From a virus: 34,171 nucleotides of DNA. The stretch spans positions 1 to 34,171 of the IMG/VR virus record IMGVR_UViG_3300047471_000620; one strand, written 5' to 3'. A program made the position numbers and the translations under genes. Under the pieces are notes generated by a model. The model was not told where the DNA came from and did no database searches. It saw nothing but the letters and a program-made list of their open reading frames with translations. Position 1 is the stretch's first letter, and the number at the start of each line of letters is the position of its first letter. Below, piece after piece: positions 1 to 4,963 of the stretch.

Positions 1-1
1 A

Positions 2-166
2 TCATGTCCGCTCCCTGTCCGGCAACGCCTTGCGCCCGCAGCGAGGCTGCCCCTTGCTCGGCCCAACGGCGTCGTCGTGGTAGGGCAGCTCCGTCGGGTC
101 GACCTCCGGCAGGCCGTCCGCCGTCGCGCACACGCAGAGGCCGGTGTCTTTCTCGGGCTCACACAT
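2..166 (-). CDS. Small hypothetical protein, end of the visible leftward operon
   Basis: A 54-residue frame begins with ATG at 166, overlaps the last 8 bases of the HTH gene upstream, and ends with TGA at 4-2. The product begins MCEPEKDTGLCVC and has four cysteines (residues 2, 11, 13 and 43 approximately), an acidic middle and a basic C-terminus. I recognise no family. Its stop contains the ATGA of another gene that would start at base 5 and run off the left edge, so the operon continues. Support rests on the overlap pattern shared by every gene of this operon rather than on similarity. Confidence 0.55.
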   Translation of the reverse strand: MCEPEKDTGLCVCATADGLPEVDPTELPYHDDAVGPSKGQPRCGRKALPDRERT

Positions 167-431
167 CGTCAGCACCGCACGGCACGAGGTCGTAGAGGTT
201 CGCGTCCAACGCGTCGGCCAGGTCGAGCAGCAGCGGAACGGTCAGCGTGAAGCCGTCGGCCACCTTGTCGATCATGTGCTTGGACCGACCGACTCGGCGA
301 GCCAGCTCCGGCCTGGACACGCCGCGCTCTGCCATGAGGCGCTGGAGGTTGCGGCCGACTTGCTCGTAGACGATGTGGTCCCGTCGCTGGCGATCGGTCG
401 TCATGTTGCCCTGGTGCCCGGCGATGCTCAT
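159..431 (-). CDS. XRE-family helix-turn-helix DNA-binding protein
   Basis: This 90-residue protein carries a single helix-turn-helix of the Cro/C1 (XRE) type. The region around residues 25-75 reads VGRNLQRLMAERGVSRPELA, then RRVGRSKHMIDKVADG, then LLLDLADALDANLYDLV, the usual five-helix pattern. The start at 431 is chosen because its ATG overlaps the TGA of the exonuclease gene (ATGA at 431-428); a longer frame upstream would lie inside that gene. It sits late in the leftward operon behind the recombination genes, where a secondary regulator or a toxin/antitoxin-like DNA binder is possible. The target is unknown. The fold assignment is firm, the role is not. Confidence 0.8.
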   Translation of the reverse strand: MSIAGHQGNMTTDRQRRDHIVYEQVGRNLQRLMAERGVSRPELARRVGRSKHMIDKVADGFTLTVPLLLDLADALDANLYDLVPCGADDV

Positions 432-1168
432 CCGAAATACCCCGCTTGTTCGAGTTCGCGCTCGCCATCCTCGGCGCGCGAGGCGCCGTAGGCCTTGCAT
501 CCCGGCTTCGCCTCGCAGAAGTGGCAATGGTCGCCCGGGTTCGGCTCGGCCATCGGCAGCTTGCGGAGCAGCCGCGCGATCCGTCCCGCCTCATGGTCCA
601 GGCGGTCCGCGTCCAGCGTCTCCAGCTCCGGAGGGTCACACTTCGTCTTGCGGCCGTAGAGGTAGCCCACGCGCACCGTGTCGACCTTGAACGCGCGCGA
701 CACGGCCACGGCCTGGGCGTAAAGCTGCTCGCGGTCCTTGACGAGCTTGCCTGACTTCGCGTCGATGACGAGCGCGGCGTCGGGCTCGATGACCACCAGG
801 TCCAGCGTCCCGGCGATGGCGCCATCCTCGTGCTGGCCGTAACCTGGCGTTCCGCGTCCCCCGCGCGTGTACGCCTCGTCATGGCGTGAGTCGTAGACGA
901 TGCCAATCTCGGCATGCGCCCACGGGATCGAGTCGAGGTAGGTGATAAGCGGCGCGCTGAACCGCGAGCGCGCCTCCTCCGCCTCCTCAGACTCGCCGAT
1001 GCCGAACTGGGCGCCCTTGACGTGGCCCTCCACCAGCTTGTGAAAAAACGTGCCGATGCGAGCCTCCTTTCCTGGGGGGCGCGGAAAGGTCTCCACGTCG
1101 GCACGAAACCCGTAGGCGCACTTGTGAGCCAGCGCCATCTTGCTCATCGTCAGCCGATGCGCGCTCAC
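428..1168 (-). CDS. PD-(D/E)XK exonuclease with Fe-S cluster cysteines (Cas4/RecB-like)
   Basis: The 246-residue product is a RecB/Cas4-type nuclease. Motif I is GTFFHKLVEG (His43), motif II is GTLDLVV (Asp123) and motif III is VIDAKSGK (Asp136, Lys138), followed by a QLYAQ segment. One N-terminal cysteine (Cys17) and three C-terminal ones in CHFCEAKPGC (215, 218, 224) match the arrangement that holds a 4Fe-4S cluster in Cas4 and AddB. The start is a GTG at 1168 that overlaps the stop of the annealing-protein gene (GTGA). The likely role is a 5'-3' or end-resecting exonuclease working with the upstream annealing protein, as in Red-type phage recombination. Nuclease family is well supported; polarity and pathway are inferred. 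Confidence 0.85.
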   Translation of the reverse strand: MSAHRLTMSKMALAHKCAYGFRADVETFPRPPGKEARIGTFFHKLVEGHVKGAQFGIGESEEAEEARSRFSAPLITYLDSIPWAHAEIGIVYDSRHDEAYTRGGRGTPGYGQHEDGAIAGTLDLVVIEPDAALVIDAKSGKLVKDREQLYAQAVAVSRAFKVDTVRVGYLYGRKTKCDPPELETLDADRLDHEAGRIARLLRKLPMAEPNPGDHCHFCEAKPGCKAYGASRAEDGERELEQAGYFG

Positions 1169-1905
1169 TTCGACCCCCGCAGCGCAGCCTTGCGCTCATC
1201 CTTCGCCAGTCGCAGCGCCTCGATGTACTCGGCCGGCGGCTGGAGGCGCTTTACGTCGTCATTCGCGTCCGCCCATGCCGCCGTAAGGCTCCCCATGTCC
1301 GGGGCGCCCTGGATGGCAGCCAGATGCTCTGCGGCCCACTTGCCCCAGTCGACGCTCGCCGCGAGCTGCTTCGTCAGGTCCGGCTGCGAGGGCGGCTCCA
1401 CGATCTCCCCGTCGGCCGTCACCGTCACCGGCTTCGCCGCGCGGACGTCGGCAACCTCGGTCTCGTCGAGCCAGCCGAGGCCGCAAATGGAGAGCGTCAC
1501 CCGGCGCTTGGCCTTCGTCTCGGCCTTCATCAGGGCATTGGAGAGAGCCTCGCCCTTCAGGCCAGCGATGCTGACCGCGCCGATGCTCTCGTCGGTGCGC
1601 CCGTTCGGCATCGTGGCCCGAGCCGTCACGATGTAGAGGTCGTCGGTCCGCTCGCGCTTCGCAACGATGACCGAGACCTCGTAGAGCTTCCGGAGCTGGT
1701 CCGCAGCGTCGCGCTTCGCGTAGAGCGTCAGCTTGCCGTTCAGCCTCACATACATGAAGGGCTGCGTCAGGGGGTTTAACCCCATGCTTTCGCATACTTT
1801 CGTGTAGTACCGCGCGCGCTCGCCCGGCTGCATGCTCTCGAGGTCGCCCATCGCGATGACCCGTTCCGCGATCTGCCCGTCCACCCTGGCCATGCCGTTG
1901 TTCAT
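1165..1905 (-). CDS. Putative single-strand annealing recombination protein (RecT/Bet-like)
   Basis: The 246-residue protein begins MNNGMARVDGQ. Residues ~35-75 (ARYYTKVCESMGLNPLTQPF followed by LNGKLTLYAKRDAADQLRK) resemble the N-terminal core of Bet/RecT annealing proteins, where a GLNP turn precedes a substrate-like strand. The segment ALMKAETKAKRRVTLSICGL near residues 145-165 resembles the KA-rich helix typical of annealing proteins. Its partner downstream is an exonuclease, the usual annealing protein/exonuclease pairing. I place the start at 1905, not at an in-frame ATG at 1926, because GGAGGGCGGAGCA lies just before it and its ATGA overlaps the previous stop. The family assignment is by motif and context and should be confirmed by profile search. 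Confidence 0.6.
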   Translation of the reverse strand: MNNGMARVDGQIAERVIAMGDLESMQPGERARYYTKVCESMGLNPLTQPFMYVRLNGKLTLYAKRDAADQLRKLYEVSVIVAKRERTDDLYIVTARATMPNGRTDESIGAVSIAGLKGEALSNALMKAETKAKRRVTLSICGLGWLDETEVADVRAAKPVTVTADGEIVEPPSQPDLTKQLAASVDWGKWAAEHLAAIQGAPDMGSLTAAWADANDDVKRLQPPAEYIEALRLAKDERKAALRGSK

Positions 1906-2084
1906 TGCTCCGCCCTCCGTTGCCAAACGCCCAGCCAGTACTGCAGCCGCCCGATCTCCTCGTTCGCCGCCGACAGCCGCTCCTGCAGCTCAGCGATGCG
2001 CCTTTCGTGCTCGGCTCGCTCCTCGTCGCGGCACCGACGGATCCACTCAGCGGCCGACACGCCTGTTGCCACCTCGAGGATCAC
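1902..2084 (-). CDS. Small coiled-coil protein, unknown
   Basis: This 60-residue protein starts with a GTG that overlaps the preceding stop (GTGA at 2084-2081). Residues 15-55 are highly charged with heptad-like spacing (RRCRDEERAEHERR, ELQERLSAANEEIGRLQYWL), so a single coiled coil is likely. It resembles the many small helical proteins of phage early operons, but I recognise no family. It lies directly before the annealing-protein gene and overlaps it by four bases, so the two are probably translated together. Confidence 0.6.
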   Translation of the reverse strand: MILEVATGVSAAEWIRRCRDEERAEHERRIAELQERLSAANEEIGRLQYWLGVWQRRAEQ

Positions 2085-2371
2085 GCGGCCCCCTTGCGCC
2101 CGTTGCGGCGTCGCGCGTCCTGGATCCGCGCCAGCGCGAACAGCGGCGCCATCGACAGCGCCTGCTGCGCGCGGCCGGCCATCTCCTCGATCTCCGCGTC
2201 AAGCTCGCGCTCAGCCTTGAGCCAGCGGTCCGCGTGGCTCTCGCAGAGCAGGAGCTTCCGCGGGCCATAGCGCTGGTCCACCTCGAGCGCGATCGGCTCG
2301 GAGCACATGTCGCACGCGTCAGTCTCGGCGTCCGGGTAGACCTCGTGCTCGAGCGGGTTGCGCGCGATCAT
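2081..2371 (-). CDS. Small protein with a possible zinc-binding site
   Basis: The 96-residue protein begins MIARNPLEHEVYPD. Residues ~18-45 hold DACDMCSE followed by LLLCESHADRW, a C-x2-C...C-x2-H set that could bind zinc. The C-terminal half is helical and charged and ends in RRRNGRKGAA. An in-frame ATG six bases upstream (2377) is possible, but the ATG at 2371 has GGAGG seven bases before it and overlaps the preceding stop as ATGA, so I prefer it. Function is unknown; the position in the early operon suggests a host-takeover or DNA-metabolism accessory. Confidence 0.6.
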   Translation of the reverse strand: MIARNPLEHEVYPDAETDACDMCSEPIALEVDQRYGPRKLLLCESHADRWLKAERELDAEIEEMAGRAQQALSMAPLFALARIQDARRRNGRKGAA

Positions 2372-2661
2372 CGCCATCCCTCCGCGCGCCGTTCGTCGCG
2401 CTCCTCGCGGTCACACTCGTCGCTGTCGTCCTCGAGCGCCTCGTCGGCGAGCGCCTGCTCGACGCGGTCGCGATCCGCCTTGGACAGCCCCAGGTCGCCC
2501 ATGCTCTGCCACTCGCCGAACGCGAAGACCTCCACGCCGCCGTCGAAGAACGCCTGCCAGCCGCGGCCGGTCATTTCCAGCGAAACGTCGGCGCGGACCT
2601 GGAACTCGTCGCCATCGTGATGCGGCAGCTCCAGCGAAACTGTCGCCTCGTATCGGCTCAT
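2368..2661 (-). CDS. Small acidic early protein, unknown
   Basis: The 97-residue protein begins MSRYEATVSLELPHHDGDEF. Its first ~55 residues alternate as beta strands (VSLELP, FQVRADVSLEM, WQAFFDGGVEVFAF), and its last 35 are a very acidic and then basic helix (ALEDDSDECDREERDERRAE). The start at 2661 overlaps the TGA of the first gene of the operon (ATGA). No family recognised. Confidence 0.55.
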   Translation of the reverse strand: MSRYEATVSLELPHHDGDEFQVRADVSLEMTGRGWQAFFDGGVEVFAFGEWQSMGDLGLSKADRDRVEQALADEALEDDSDECDREERDERRAEGWR

Positions 2662-2837
2662 CGCCCACCACGCGCGCGGTAGGAGCCGAGGATCCGCGTC
2701 AGCTCGCGCTCAGCGTCGAGCAGCGTCGCCCAGGCGGCAGCGACGTCGACCAGCGGCTCGGCCGGCAGGAAGAGCGTGGGGCGCGGCGGGAGGATGGTTC
2801 GGGGCGGTCGCGTCGAGTCTGTATCGGCGTCGTTCAT
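2658..2837 (-). CDS. First gene of the leftward early operon, unknown 59-residue protein
   Basis: The frame runs from ATG at 2837 to TGA at 2660-2658 and encodes a protein starting MNDADTDSTRPPRTILPPRP and ending ILGSYRARGGR. The N-terminal third is proline-rich and the rest is one predicted helix (AAAWATLLDAERELTRIL). No Shine-Dalgarno sequence precedes the ATG. The -10 element of the operator-covered promoter ends only nine bases upstream, so the message is probably leaderless or nearly so. The stop overlaps the next start as ATGA. Function is unknown. It is the first gene expressed from the repressor-controlled leftward promoter. Confidence 0.6.
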   Translation of the reverse strand: MNDADTDSTRPPRTILPPRPTLFLPAEPLVDVAAAWATLLDAERELTRILGSYRARGGR

Positions 2838-2846
2838 CGTGCTGGG

Positions 2847-2875
2847 ACTATGCTGTCATTCGCCAGCGCTGTCAA
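2847..2875 (-). promoter_or_regulatory. Leftward early promoter (PL-like)
   Basis: On the minus strand a perfect -35 hexamer TTGACA (2875-2870) is followed after 17 bases by CATAGT (2852-2847), four of six matches to the sigma-70 -10 consensus. Both hexamers lie in or against the two operator sites, so bound repressor would block RNA polymerase. Start of transcription is expected near 2840, within a few bases of the ATG at 2837. Confidence 0.65.
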
Positions 2876-2883
2876 GTGACAGC
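2852..2883. promoter_or_regulatory. Left operator pair (OL-like): two abutting 16-bp sites
   Basis: Two sites with no gap share the form GCTGTC-N4-GACAGC. The inner one (2868-2883) is the perfect dyad GCTGTCAAGTGACAGC, and the outer one (2852-2867) is GCTGTCATTCGCCAGC with one mismatch in the right arm. The same dyad occurs three times at 3728-3776. They cover the leftward promoter. Repressor and Cro-like protein are the obvious ligands; which binds which site is not visible. Confidence 0.75.
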
Positions 2884-2893
2884 ATCGTCGACG

Positions 2894-2926
2894 CAAAAGA
2901 AAGCCGAAAGCCCAAGGGGCTGCGGC
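2894..2926 (-). terminator. Rho-independent terminator of the repressor/lipoprotein transcript
   Basis: Read on the minus strand, GCCG-C-AGCCC, a CTT loop, and GGGCT-TT-CGGC form a stem with one small internal bulge, followed by TTTCTTTT. It lies between the stop of the lipoprotein gene (2938) and the left operators, so it would end the lysogenic transcript before it reads into the leftward early promoter. Confidence 0.6.
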
Positions 2927-2937
2927 CACTTACCGCG

Positions 2938-3162
2938 CTACTTCTGGGCGGCGTTGCAGGCCGCTAGGTCGGCGCAGGCCTGCGCGAGGTCTGGGATGTT
3001 TCGCTCGCAGGCGCCTTGGGCCGGGATATTTCGTTGCACGGCAGCATTCCGGATCTCGGTCGCGAGCTTGTCGCAGTCCGCCTGCGTCTGCCCCGAGCCG
3101 CCGGAGCAGCTACTTGTCGCCAATGGCACGCAGATCGCGATCACTCTCCGGAACATCGACAC
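2938..3162 (-). CDS. Small secreted protein, probable lipoprotein
   Basis: The 74-residue product begins with Met, then a short basic stretch (FRR), the hydrophobic run VIAICVPLATSS and a cysteine at about residue 19, which resembles a lipoprotein signal with a weak lipobox (threonine at -3). The mature part has further cysteines (DCDKL, GACERN, QACADLAACN), suggesting disulfides. A GTG at 3162 or the ATG at 3156 may be the start; AGGGGG lies upstream of both. It overlaps the end of the repressor gene by about 50 bases and shares its transcript, so it should be expressed in the lysogen. Lysogenic conversion or superinfection exclusion is a reasonable guess only. Confidence 0.6.
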   Translation of the reverse strand: MSMFRRVIAICVPLATSSCSGGSGQTQADCDKLATEIRNAAVQRNIPAQGACERNIPDLAQACADLAACNAAQK

Positions 3163-3706
3163 TGGGCCCCCTCTTCCTCGCGCGGTCCAAGCGGCCTTTC
3201 TGCCGCCTCACCTTCCCCTGCGCTTCGATCGCAGCGACCGTCTTCTCCGGCCGCGGCACGCCAGCGCGCTCAAGTCGCTCGGCCTCCATTCGGATGGCCT
3301 CGAACCACTCCTCCTGCGTCATCCCATTCTCGCGGTCCTTGTTGCGGTCCCACGCGATATCACATGCATCACCGCGAATCCCCCAGTCTCGCGCCGTGAA
3401 CATTGCCTCCTCCGCAGGCGTCTCGCCGCGACCACCTCGCCGCATCGAGCCCGAGCCGATGAGCAACCACTCGAAGGAGACGTGCAGGAACTCAGCGATG
3501 AGCTTGATCGCCTTCGGATCCGGTCGAGCTGTCCCGCGTCGGCCGTTGACATAGCTGCTGACGAACCCGCGCGTCTTCCACACGTCTGGATGCTTGAGCC
3601 TGAGGGCGTTCTCCACCGCCGTCGTGCCACGGTGGCGCTCCTTGTGAATCGCGAAAAGCATTCTTTCCCCCAAAGTCGACTCTTCTCCAGGGGTTGACGC
3701 ACTCAT
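3110..3706 (-). CDS. Putative phage repressor (HTH, CI-like position)
   Basis: The 198-residue protein starts MSASTPGEESTLGERM. Residues ~12-80 (LGERMLFAIHKERHR, then FVSSYVNGRRG, then IKLIAEFLHVSFEWLLIGSG) form the DNA-binding domain typical of phage repressors. The remainder is helical and basic (MTQEEWFEAIRMEAERLERA; GKVRRQKGRLDRARKRG). I see no S24/LexA-type Ala-Gly cleavage site or Ser/Lys dyad, so RecA-stimulated self-cleavage is not indicated. The open frame continues upstream into the divergent gene. The ATG at 3706 fits the domain edge and lies 8 bases after a -10-like TACCGT, as in leaderless cI messages. Three operators lie directly upstream. Confidence 0.75.
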   Translation of the reverse strand: MSASTPGEESTLGERMLFAIHKERHRGTTAVENALRLKHPDVWKTRGFVSSYVNGRRGTARPDPKAIKLIAEFLHVSFEWLLIGSGSMRRGGRGETPAEEAMFTARDWGIRGDACDIAWDRNKDRENGMTQEEWFEAIRMEAERLERAGVPRPEKTVAAIEAQGKVRRQKGRLDRARKRGPSVDVPESDRDLRAIGDK

Positions 3707-3714
3707 ACTGACAG

Positions 3715-3742
3715 ACGGTAGCGGACTGCTGCCGTTCGACAA
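3715..3742 (-). promoter_or_regulatory. Repressor maintenance promoter candidate (PRM-like)
   Basis: On the minus strand TTGTCG (3742-3737), a 16-base spacer and TACCGT (3720-3715) give a weak sigma-70-type promoter ending eight bases before the repressor ATG. The -35 lies inside the operator site at 3728-3743, so occupancy of that site should switch repressor synthesis off, as OR3 does in lambda. Match to consensus is modest. Confidence 0.4.
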
Positions 3743-3776
3743 GACGTGTCGCTTGACAGCGCTGTCGTTCGACAGC
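3728..3776. promoter_or_regulatory. Right operator triplet (OR-like): three 16-bp sites
   Basis: Three sites of the form GCTGTC-N4-GACAGC lie head to tail in the divergent region: 3728-3743 (GCTGCCGTTCGACAAG, two mismatches), 3745-3760 (CGTGTCGCTTGACAGC, two mismatches) and 3761-3776 (GCTGTCGTTCGACAGC, perfect). A further half site GCTGTC is at 3779-3784. They cover the rightward promoter and the -35 of the repressor promoter. The arrangement of three sites here and two at the leftward promoter mirrors lambda OR/OL. Confidence 0.75.
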
Positions 3777-3781
3777 AAGCT
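3753..3781 (+). promoter_or_regulatory. Rightward early promoter (PR-like)
   Basis: A perfect -35 TTGACA (3753-3758) is followed after 17 bases by CAAGCT (3776-3781), a poor -10. The stretch aligns closely with the leftward promoter: both read TTGACAGCGCTG, then a variable section, then GACAGCA. The Cro-like ATG lies seven bases past the -10, again implying a leaderless message. Confidence 0.5.
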
Positions 3782-3788
3782 GTCGCCC

Positions 3789-4124
3789 ATGGGTGAATTT
3801 TCTCGACGGCGCACCGCGCTGGGGACGCAGCGATCTGCGGCGGTTCCGCTCATTTGGGCCGCACTCGCCGAGCGCGGCTGGAGCGACGCGAGGTTGGGCG
3901 CCGAAATGCGCGAGGACAGCGCGGCGGTCTCCAGGCTGCTCTACGGCGACCGCAAGGCCAACCGCCAACAGGCAACCAAGCTGCTGGACATCCTTGGTAT
4001 CCCACTCGCGTCCTGGGACGCGTCGTGTCCGGTGAAGCGGCGCAAGCATGAACCGCGTCCGCCGGCATCGACGACAAAATTAGCGATCGAGGACACGTCG
4101 CTGCACGCACGAGAGGCATCGTGA
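3789..4124 (+). CDS. Cro-like helix-turn-helix regulator
   Basis: The 111-residue protein (MGEFSRRRTALGTQ...) has an XRE-type HTH at about residues 22-75: VPLIWAALAERGWSDARLGA, SRLLYGDRKANRQQ, then KLLDILGIPLASWD. The C-terminal ~35 residues are polar and basic. I start it at ATG 3789 because the open frame upstream runs through the operators and the -35 element. No Shine-Dalgarno sequence is visible, in keeping with a leaderless transcript. As the first gene of the divergent rightward operon opposite the repressor, it is the natural Cro counterpart. Its stop overlaps the next ATG (TGATG). Confidence 0.75.
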   Translation: MGEFSRRRTALGTQRSAAVPLIWAALAERGWSDARLGAEMREDSAAVSRLLYGDRKANRQQATKLLDILGIPLASWDASCPVKRRKHEPRPPASTTKLAIEDTSLHAREAS

Positions 4125-4252
4125 TGTGGCTCAACGTGAATGCTCGAGCTAACGCTGTCGAGACTGTACGGCCGCGAATTTGCGCGTGTTCAGCGTGGCA
4201 CAGATCGCTGAGCGCCCGTGCCGTGGTCTGTGCCATCGGGGCCGTTCAGTGA
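4124..4252 (+). CDS. Possible 42-residue early peptide
   Basis: The frame begins with ATG at 4124, one base inside the Cro-like stop, and ends in a TGA overlapped by the next GTG (GTGA at 4249-4252). The peptide (MWLNVNARANAVETV... ending VVCAIGAVQ) matches nothing I know. The linked overlaps on both sides are the only evidence; a non-coding leader is the alternative, in which case the next gene might start at a TTG at 4180. Confidence 0.35.
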   Translation: MWLNVNARANAVETVRPRICACSAWHRSLSARAVVCAIGAVQ

Positions 4253-4503
4253 AGCCCTGGGAAGAGAGCTGGGGCTACGCCACGCACACGCAAACCGGCA
4301 ATTGCGCTGAGCTGCACCTCGGCGACGGCCAGCAGATCTGCGTGCAAATCGGCATCGACGACGAAGCCGACGCGTACGCCCAGCTCGCCGCTTGCGCCCC
4401 CGAGATGGCGCGGCTGCTGCTGGACCTGGACGACTCGGACATGTTCCCCGACGTCCGGCGCCAGATCGTCGCCGTCCTCCGCAAGGCCGGGGTGAGGCCG
4501 TGA
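4249..4503 (+). CDS. Small phage early protein, unknown
   Basis: The 84-residue protein starts with GTG (MKPWEESWGYATHTQTGN). It contains LAACAPEMARLLLDLDD and ends QIVAVLRKAGVRP. The pattern APEMARLLL...ALRKAGV is common in small uncharacterised early proteins of tailed phages that otherwise carry a Cys/His pair in between; that pair is absent here. The first half (ELHLGDGQQICVQIGIDDEADAYA) looks like beta strands. The start overlaps the previous stop and the stop overlaps the next GTG. Confidence 0.6.
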   Translation: MKPWEESWGYATHTQTGNCAELHLGDGQQICVQIGIDDEADAYAQLAACAPEMARLLLDLDDSDMFPDVRRQIVAVLRKAGVRP

Positions 4504-4589
4504 CCATTCTCGCCGCATGCGCGGGTACCTTCGCGATCGGCTGGGTCGTCGGCCGACTCCTTCGCCCGTGGATCGGGGTGGATCGGTGA
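4500..4589 (+). CDS. 29-residue single-span membrane peptide
   Basis: GTG at 4500 opens a short frame whose product begins MTILAACAGTFAIGWVVGRL and ends LRPWIGVDR. Residues 2-20 form one hydrophobic span followed by arginines, giving an N-out/C-in topology. It is overlapped by four bases at each end with its neighbours (GTGA twice), which supports it in spite of its length. Role unknown. Confidence 0.5.
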   Translation: MTILAACAGTFAIGWVVGRLLRPWIGVDR

Positions 4590-4963
4590 CCACGCCCCGC
4601 TACCTGACCGTCAAGGACGTCATGGCGATCCTCCAGTGCGGTCTGACGAAGGCCTACCAGACGATCGACCTCATCGGCCGCGCGAACGTCCCCGGGATGG
4701 CGCGCGTGCTCGAGAGCAAATTCTACGAGTACCTGGAAGGGCGGAATCTGCCATGCGGCTCTACGCGCGAACGAAGCGAAACGGCAGTCGTGTCTGGTGG
4801 GCGTCCTGGACCGAGGGCAAGCGGACGATCCGGCGATCGACCGGGTGTAGCTCCAAGTCCGCCGCGGAGATCGTCGTCGCGCGATGGGAGCGCGAGCGCG
4901 CCGACCCCGTTTACGCCGCGGCGCAAAGTGCGACCTTCGGCGCAGAAGCCAACCGGTTCCTGA
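4586..4963 (+). CDS. Excisionase-like HTH protein overlapping integrase
   Basis: The GTG at 4586 opens a 125-residue frame. Residues 3-55 (RYLTVKDVMAILQCGLTKAY, then VPGMARVLESKFYEYLEGR) look like a MerR/HTH_17-type winged helix as found in excisionases: TVKDVMAILQ is helix-turn-helix and the MARVLESKFYEYLE part the wing and closing helix. After about residue 60 the sequence turns into low-complexity Arg/Ser/Pro/Gly that lies out of frame over the integrase start (4753-4963), so the true C-terminus may be shorter, or both frames are used. The position directly before the integrase and attP supports an excisionase role. Confidence 0.6.
   Translation: MTTPRYLTVKDVMAILQCGLTKAYQTIDLIGRANVPGMARVLESKFYEYLEGRNLPCGSTRERSETAVVSGGRPGPRASGRSGDRPGVAPSPPRRSSSRDGSASAPTPFTPRRKVRPSAQKPTGS

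Noticed and set aside
3753-3788. Upstream TTG start for the Cro-like gene
   Set aside because: It would place the coding start on the -35 hexamer and run the first 12 codons through two operators. The ATG at 3789 fits the domain and the promoter geometry.
3707-3853. N-terminal extension of the repressor upstream of 3706
   Set aside because: The frame is open, but it runs through the operators, promoter and first codons of the divergent gene, and adds only low-complexity Ser-rich sequence.
4154-4169. Another operator copy (GCTGTC half site near 4154)
   Set aside because: The second half does not match (CTGTAC instead of GACAGC). A single 6-bp half site is expected by chance.
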